Origin: Platerodrilus igneus
Taxonomy: Eukaryota; Arthropoda; Insecta; Coleoptera; Lycidae
NCBI GenBank assembly: GCA_036346225.1
Contig: JARFIW010000658.1
Location: 1,178,001-1,242,000 of the forward strand
Length of the DNA: 64,000 nucleotides
Reading direction: 5' to 3'
Part shown: piece after piece, positions 58,510-64,000 of the stretch
Position numbering within the stretch: the first letter of the stretch is position 1
How the letters are laid out: the number at the start of each line of letters is the position of its first letter
Program-made: the position numbers and the translations under genes
Notes under the pieces: generated by a model
What the model saw: only the letters and a program-made list of their open reading frames with translations
What the model was told of the DNA's origin: nothing
Databases searched by the model: none

Positions 58510-59640
58510 TGGATTTGAATGATACGCGGGAGTTACTGTGTATTAGGATTGCAAAATCGTCTACGTAGGGGTAGGTGGATTTGTTGGTGATGTTGAGATT
58601 AAGGAGTGGGTTATTAGATAGGTTCTAAAGGGTAAGGGCAACTTTGGAATAGATATTTTGTTATGCAACAATAGTTAATAGATATGACGGCTGTTGGGGA
58701 TGTAAAAAATGATTGTATTATATGAAAGAGGTTCTTTAGGAAGTTTATGCGGCGTATTTATTGGAGGAGGTTTGGCCACTAGAGGACTTCGAAGGCTGAT
58801 TGCAGGTCTACAAACAGGGCAAATACGTATTTGTGGTCGGAGGATGGAACTATGGTGACTAAGGAGCAGATAGTTTGTTCGGTGCTGCGTTCGGGGCGGA
58901 AGTTGGGTTGGTTGGGTGACAGCAGGGAGTGCTATTCAACGTGCAAGTTAAGTTTGTGAAGGGTTTACCTGCTCGAGTAGTTTACCCGGGCAGGCAGCAG
59001 TGCGATAGGTCTGTAAGATTTGGCATCGTCAATGGAATTATTAGGTTTGAAGATGAGAGTGATGTTGACGAATTTAAATATGTTCGAGAATATTTTTTGG
59101 GATAAACATTTTTTAAAGAGGAGGTGGATGTATTCTCTAATAAGGGGCCAGGATTTTTTGTTAGGTTTTTTGAGTTTATTTACTAAGAAATTCAGAGAGG
59201 TGATTTCTAGTTGGAGTCAGTAATGATGAACTGTTGCGGTTGGGATGGGCCGCCTATTGTAGCAGAAAGGGTGACCGTGTTCAACAGTGAAGTTACTAGA
59301 TTATTGAAGAAGGTGAGAACATGTATTGTTGCTGGGAGAATCTATGGCGAAGGTGGTTTATTAAATTTCGTTTTGTTTGTCGTTAATGATTGTGTCGTAG
59401 TGTTATTTCCTGGTGGTAATGATCAGTTGTTTCTATTGTCTTCTGTTTGTACAGTAAATGAACGTGAAAGTATTAATTAAGTATTGGTCGGAGTTGATTT
59501 GTTTAGCTCGTTGTATTCTGTATTGAGTTCTGTAGAGCGCAGTCCTGGCGGTTGTTAGTTCGTGGTTCCACCATAGCATAGATCGTGTAGAGTGGCGTTT
59601 CTTGGGGATACTTGTCGAGGTGGCAGTGTGAATGTGTTAG
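58510..59640 (-). pseudogene. R1-like LINE reverse transcriptase (upstream of the BEL insertion)
   Basis: Minus strand. LSPNQPNFRPERSTEQTICS and HKYVFALFVDLQSAFEVL (about 58775-58925) match the QFGFRPGxSTxDAI and KYVxALFLDIxGAFDNxWW motifs typical of R1-clade elements, with the palm aspartate changed to E. YPYVDDFAILIHSNSR (about 58515-58580) is the YADDFA motif. Upstream at 58990-59230 are fragments of the RT fingers. The reading ends at the BEL junction at about 58505 and resumes at 55540 with a gap of perhaps one to two hundred codons. Confidence 0.8.
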
Positions 59641-60180
59641 GTTATAAATTTGGCGAATGTGTGTAGTTTAGTGTCGGCGTAGGTTATTGACGGGAATATG
59701 GAGATTTGGTCGGCAACAATTTTGAGGTACTGGGTCCAATCTGCTTTTTTGTATAACAGGATTGGGAATTTTTGTAGGTTTTTGGTAGTAGGTAGGTTAA
59801 GCAGAATATCAAAGGTAATTGGGTTATGATCACTTGTTTGTAGGATGCATGAGATTAACTATGAATTTATAAGGTTAAAAGCTACTGAAGTGGAGAGAGT
59901 AAGGTTGATGCTAGATTTATTGTGCCGGGATTCCCATGTAGGGATTGTTGATGGGCGGTTGTAAATTGTCAATGGTATTATATAAAGTCTTCTAAAGCAA
60001 GTACTTTGTTGGTTGTGCGGTTGTTTTACCAAACTGAAATTAGGGTTTAAGTCCATGTTTGTAATTCTGGGCTTGTCTCCGGGTAAAATAGATATGTGTA
60101 TTGGGTGTTGCAAGTGTTATAAGTGTACGCCACTGCCGAATTGGAGGTATGCAGAGATTAAGAAGCTAAATCCAGTTCTT
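59640..60180 (-). pseudogene. R1-like LINE endonuclease, broken
   Basis: Minus strand. ITNMDLNPNFSLVKQPHNQQ and TIPTWESRHNKSSINLTLS (59890-60060) match the GDFNA...HxxWGS...RGxxLxxFI...PTW...SxIDLTLS pattern of LINE endonucleases, the GDFNAH catalytic motif itself reading altered. A LQTWTTNTKLYGN-type stretch precedes it. Multiple stops. Confidence 0.6.
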
Positions 60181-60429
60181 AAGTAGATTTTAATGACAGT
60201 GATCTGGGAGTGGATAGGGAAGGAAGGTAGGTGGCGGATAATGATGGCTGAGGTTAGGTTTGGATGTAATAGGTTTGGGTAGACGTATAATCGTGGGTTG
60301 GGTGGGACATGTAGTATTTTGTTGGTGGGTTATTGCTCCTGGAGTATGGCATAGTCTATTTTGTTGTGTTGAATAACGCTTAAGATTTTGTGGTTGGCTG
60401 CGCATGAATGTGGAGGATAATTTGGATTA

Positions 60430-60960
60430 TATTCATAGCGGTGTCGGAAGAGCGATTCTTTAGTCCATGTACGTGCCAGGCGTCTACAGTCCATAATCCG
60501 TGCATAATTTAGTCGTGCATTCGGGGTTGGTTACTACGTTACCGTGCGGGTGATTTATTGGGGAACAGTTGGCACAAGTAGCAGCGTCGGTGGGGAGATT
60601 AACACACTCTTGTTAGGAGGAGTTTAGCTTATCGACTGCAGGAGGTGGTGGAACGGCTGAACCTAGCAAGGTGACCAAAGCGCTGACAGTTGTAGCATCG
60701 GGTAACTGCGACGTCTTTAATTCGGCAGGATTTATACTCTATAAGGGCATGAGAGTTAGTAGTAGGGATTGTTCTCAATTTGGGGCAGACCTTTAGGATG
60801 AGATTGTCAGTGTATTTTGTGTCGTCTTACGGCTATAGAAATTTCTTATTTGTAGGATTGTTCTGGAATAAGCAGGCAGTTTTGTTGATATGTCAGGGTA
60901 AGCGCGTTTGGGGAGGTGATATTTTTGTCTAGGTCGAATGTTGTAAGTTAACAAGTTTGG
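60430..60960 (-). pseudogene. R1-like LINE ORF1 (gag) with zinc knuckles, broken
   Basis: Minus strand, about 60560-60720: CRIKDVAVTRCYNCQRFGHL followed by ARF and, after a gap, CANCSPINHPHGN. These are CCHC knuckles of LINE gag proteins (RCxxCQxFGHxAxxC ... CxxCGxxHxxxxC) with missing last residues. The order gag, endonuclease, RT along the minus strand supports a single R1-like element from about 60960 down to 54480. Confidence 0.65.
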
Positions 60961-61284
60961 GTTTGTGTGTATACGATTTTACCCCAGAAAATTTCAGCTT
61001 CTCACACAAAGTGTTTGCAAACCCTTTTTAAAAGTGTACAGCTAATAAAGCACGCACATGAATTTAGAGTCTAAGAAAACGAAGTAAGGAATCGTAAAAT
61101 TAAAGTAATTTTGGGAGTGACCAAAATAAAGTGCAGTTCAACACGGACTAAGGGTAGAAATTGACCCGACCCCGCTCCGAAGCGTGTGGATGCGATACGT
61201 ACGAACGCGAAGTGAATTATGTAAAAGTCGTTTCTTACAACTTTTTTGGATATATTTGGGTTTTTATAAGAAGCTTTTAAGTGT
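60961..61284. other. Short spacer
   Basis: No recognisable gene. A slightly GC-rich part at 61160-61220 is crossed by an unremarkable minus-strand frame (61071-61451). Confidence 0.3.
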
Positions 61285-61640
61285 TTGCTATTTTTGAAGC
61301 GCCTACACCTAAAAGTACCTAGGATATGCATCTTCCCTGCCAAATACATACAAGCAATAGACATGATAGACACATACACATATCTAGGATACAAACAAGA
61401 ACTAGGAATAGAACAGTTACAAATGAAAGAAGAACTGAAACCGAAACACAAACAAAGACCGGCTAAAATACTAAAAAAGAACTCACGGCAAGAAACAAAG
61501 CAATAGCAATAAACACATGCGCAATACCCATACTAATCTACTCTTTCGAGATAGTAGCAGCAGTACTGACTTAAAGCACTCAACTGAAAAGATGGAGGAA
61601 AACCTAATCAAATGTAAACTAATAAAAAACAAGTATCCTA
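61285..61640 (+). pseudogene. Non-LTR reverse transcriptase C-terminal fragment (R2/R4-like wording)
   Basis: TYTYLGYKQELGIEQLQMKE followed by KPKHKQRPAKILKK (about 61370-61480), then after a frameshift NKAIAINTCAIPILIYSFEI (about 61497-61555) match the RT thumb region EYKYLGxxQxxxIxxxxMKxxLxxKFxxRLxxILxTxLxxxNKxxAINTxAIPxLTYSFGI. Only this thumb is present, followed closely by Penelope-like sequence. Confidence 0.65.
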
Positions 61641-62720
61641 AAAGAATAATAAAGAAAGAAATGAATAAAGTCCTGAAAAATAGAAAAGAAGAAAACAAAA
61701 ACAACGATACGCATCAAAAAATGCTCTCAATACTATACATAAAAGGATTCTCCAAAAAAATCCAAAGAATAGGAAACAAATTCAAAATCAAACAGTATTT
61801 AGAACCAACGATACACTAAGAACACGATTAACAAAAACAAAACCCAAAAATGCAATACAAAGTTCAAAAAACTGTATCTACAAAATACCGTGTGGTTGTA
61901 AAAAGTTTTATATAGGGGAAAGTTCCAGACCATTTAAAGTTCGATTAAAAGAACATAAATCATATATAAAAAATAGAAAATTTGAAAAATCCATAATTTG
62001 CCAACATGCATGGGGCTCCAGTCGTAAAATAAAATGGGAGGACGCAAAAATTATTGACAAAGAAGAAAACCACCAAAAATGTAAAATCAAATAAGCTGCT
62101 AATATAATTCTACATAAAAATAACTGCGTAGCAAACGAATCCGTGACTTTCAGTAAACAATGAATTCCATTACTAAAAGAAATAACAAATGAAAATCAAA
62201 CGCCCCGCAATATCTAGGTAGCATTGCAAGTTTTTCCTAGGTTTTCCTTGCGATATTAACATGAAATACAGCTTACACACGTGATTTCTATTTATACATA
62301 CAATAACTAATTACATAACAACAGGCATATTAGGAGCCCCCGTGAAACAGCATTGGTATCTGCCAAATGTAAACCCGTCATGGGGTTACCTCAGAACCAT
62401 ATACAATCTTCGTTGAACAGTATTAGTATCTGACAAGTGTAAATTCGTCCTAGGGTCGCCTCAGAACCATATTAAAATCTAGCAAAGACGTAACCTAAAT
62501 GATAATGAGTTTTCCTCCTCAAGATAAATATAAAAAAAACTACTGCTTTAGTTTTACAGTAACGTATTTGCACACTTCTTTAATAACCATTCTCTCAATC
62601 GTATAAATAGAAATGTTTTTCAATCCTCAAGTTATTGAATTTACATGAAATTTAACTATATAAAAATCAATCAGCTAATTTCATGTTAAGCAAATTGGCT
62701 ACCTCAAAGTCGCTCCCAGG
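61640..62720 (+). mobile_element. Penelope-like element, copy 1 (GIY-YIG endonuclease and 3' tail)
   Basis: A frame gives MLSILYIKGFSKKIQRIGNK (about 61722-61785), the linker of Penelope proteins (LPYxxGxSEKIxRIxxK). After a shift come TKPKNAIQSS, CIYKIPCGCKKFYIGESSRP and FKVRLKEHKSYI (about 61845-61970), which is a GIY-YIG-type endonuclease (xYKIPCxCxKxYIGExxRxLxxRLxEH), then ICQHAWGSSRKIKWEDAKII and DKEENHQK (about 61995-62080). The reading ends around 62165, followed by an untranslated tail that closes near 62720 with AAGTCGCTCCCAGGG. The element is 5'-truncated, lacking its RT. Confidence 0.8.
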
Positions 62721-62724
62721 GCGC

Positions 62725-63500
62725 AATTGAAGGCACCCATCTTCTAACCTTAAAATTTAAAAAATCTTTGATTTGCCAACATGCATAAAAATCATTGATA
62801 AAGTACAAAACAACCAAAAACGCAAAATTAAAGAAGCTGCTTATATAGTGATACATAAAAATAGCTGCGTAACAAACAAATTCGTAACTTTCAATAAAAT
62901 TGCCGTTCGTAAAAGAAATAACAAAAGAAAAATAAATACCTTCAATATCCAGATAGCATCTCAAGTTTTTACTGGGTTTTTCTTATGATATTAATATTAA
63001 CCAAATTTGGTAACTATCATTTCACCTTATATTACAAAGAAAATGTACAACAATTAATTATGACCACCAGGTATTGCGTTTGGTAAACAACAAATAGCTT
63101 AATCCTTAACGTGATCTATTCCTTTTTTCGTTTCTTTTTTAAAGAGGATGTAGTTTCAACAACGATATCGTTGTTTTCGCTTTTATATAAGTAGAAATCT
63201 ATTATACCTGTCAAAATTCTTTACCAACCTAGAAGGTCATTTAATTTATATACAATTTAATTAATCTCTATACAAAGAATTAGTCAGCTGATTTCATGTT
63301 TAACGGATTTGTTATCTGAAAATCGCTCCCAGGTGCACAACATCATTGAATTATTCATATCAATTATTTCAATCGTTGCTAAATCAAAGTGGTCTTCGAT
63401 TTATGTAACAAATGTCAAATATAAAAATGTTGTTAATTTGACAACGATCCTAGGTCATGGATCGAAACGACAATAAATATGTAATTAAAAACTATATGTC
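62725..63500 (+). mobile_element. Penelope-like element, copy 2, head to tail with copy 1
   Basis: KSLICQHA followed by a deletion and KIIDKVQNNQKRKIKEAAYI and VIHKNSCVTNKFVTFNK (62757-62905) repeat the last third of the copy 1 endonuclease domain. The tail again contains AGTCAGCTGATTTCATG and AAATCGCTCCCAGG (63281-63337), parallel to AATCAGCTAATTTCATG and AAAGTCGCTCCCAGG at 62665-62718. Beyond it 63450-63535 carries the ATCGAAACGACAATAAA segment shared with 6135-6215. Confidence 0.75.
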
Positions 63501-63539
63501 GCTTCAATCCCAAAAAGAGAGAAGAATCAAATTAAGTAT

Positions 63540-64000
63540 TCATATTTAATCACAACACGTCCAAAGAGTTTATAGAAATAAAGTTCATTCATACTTTAAA
63601 TAAAATTTTAGTCTTGTCAGTTTCGGTGTGTTAAATTCATAACGCACCTAATCTGCCAGACTATACAGAATGATCTAAACTCAGTTTAGCCAAATTAGGT
63701 CGGTACTGAAGATATAATTGAGCAATTAGTAGATTGGTTTTATTGGATCGACGATCGACGACAAGCAAATTGTATTTTATGGTTAGAAAGTTGACGTATT
63801 CTAAACACGTGCTCGAAATGTTGTGCATGACAGTTTCGATACAACGAAAATATTTAGGATTTGAATATCAAGGTTATTTTTATTAAAAAAAGAAAAATTA
63901 TTTAGAAATTAGATTGCATTAAAAAATTAAAAATTTTTTAGTTGTTACAAGAAAGGAAATTTATATTTATTGTTGAGATTCTGTATAAGAAAAATCTACT
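63540..64000. other. AT-rich end of window, nothing recognised
   Basis: No open frame or repeat end could be supported. Confidence 0.35.

Overview
The window is a strongly AT-rich stretch of animal, almost certainly insect, genomic DNA. The organism call rests on three things: the transposon families present (R1-like, jockey-like and RTE-like non-LTR elements, BEL/Pao and Ty3/gypsy LTR elements, piggyBac, Tc1/mariner, hAT, Penelope), a rotund/squeeze-like zinc-finger exon, and spliced gene structure. No operon, CRISPR array, rRNA or intact tRNA was seen. The only host coding sequence I can support is one short exon at 7602-7796 (+) with a good splice acceptor and donor. It encodes the N-terminus and first zinc-finger half-site of a C2H2 transcription factor. 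Its partner exons are not visible, so most of the window is probably one very large intron plus flanking DNA.

Layout. 0.2-1.0 kb: decayed jockey/CR1-type reverse transcriptase. 1.2-4.5 kb: decayed RTE-like LINE, followed by two more RTE 3' ends and a Penelope-type tail at 5.7-6.8 kb. 7.6 kb: the zinc-finger exon. 8.7-9.05 kb: a MITE with a 6-bp target duplication and nested palindromic tandem repeats. 10.1-10.6 kb: solo LTR. 10.8-12.8 kb: an inverted member of a noncoding repeat family seen again at 41.6-46.5 and 52.9-54.0 kb. 13.2-13.6 kb: gypsy integrase tail. 17.5-17.8 kb: LINE fragment inside a small inverted repeat. 19.3-19.55 kb: a GC-richer block with a TATA box and a splice donor. 20.6-20.9 kb: helix-turn-helix transposase fragment. 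21.4-25.4 kb: a nearly full-length but mutated Ty3/gypsy element with both LTRs.

27.0-32.4 kb holds the most intricate structure. A defective piggyBac element is present as a near-identical duplicated 1.66-kb block, the two copies separated by a truncated Tc1/mariner-like transposon. Each piggyBac copy carries four tandem 153-bp (51-codon) units near its C-terminus. 34.2-37.5 kb: a hAT (ZMYM1-like) transposase pseudogene split by one solo LTR and abutted by a second from the same family. 41.6-46.5 kb: a 4.8-kb noncoding element with TA target duplications and CAGGGTGC ends, containing a separate large inverted repeat. 48.3-51.4 kb: jockey-like LINE. 54.5-60.96 kb: an R1-like LINE (minus strand) interrupted by a 5'-truncated BEL/Pao element. 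61.3-63.5 kb: a LINE fragment and two head-to-tail Penelope-like copies.

The transposon genes do not form a working system. They are independent insertions at different stages of decay, many nested. All family assignments come from reading translated motifs by eye; no database search was run.
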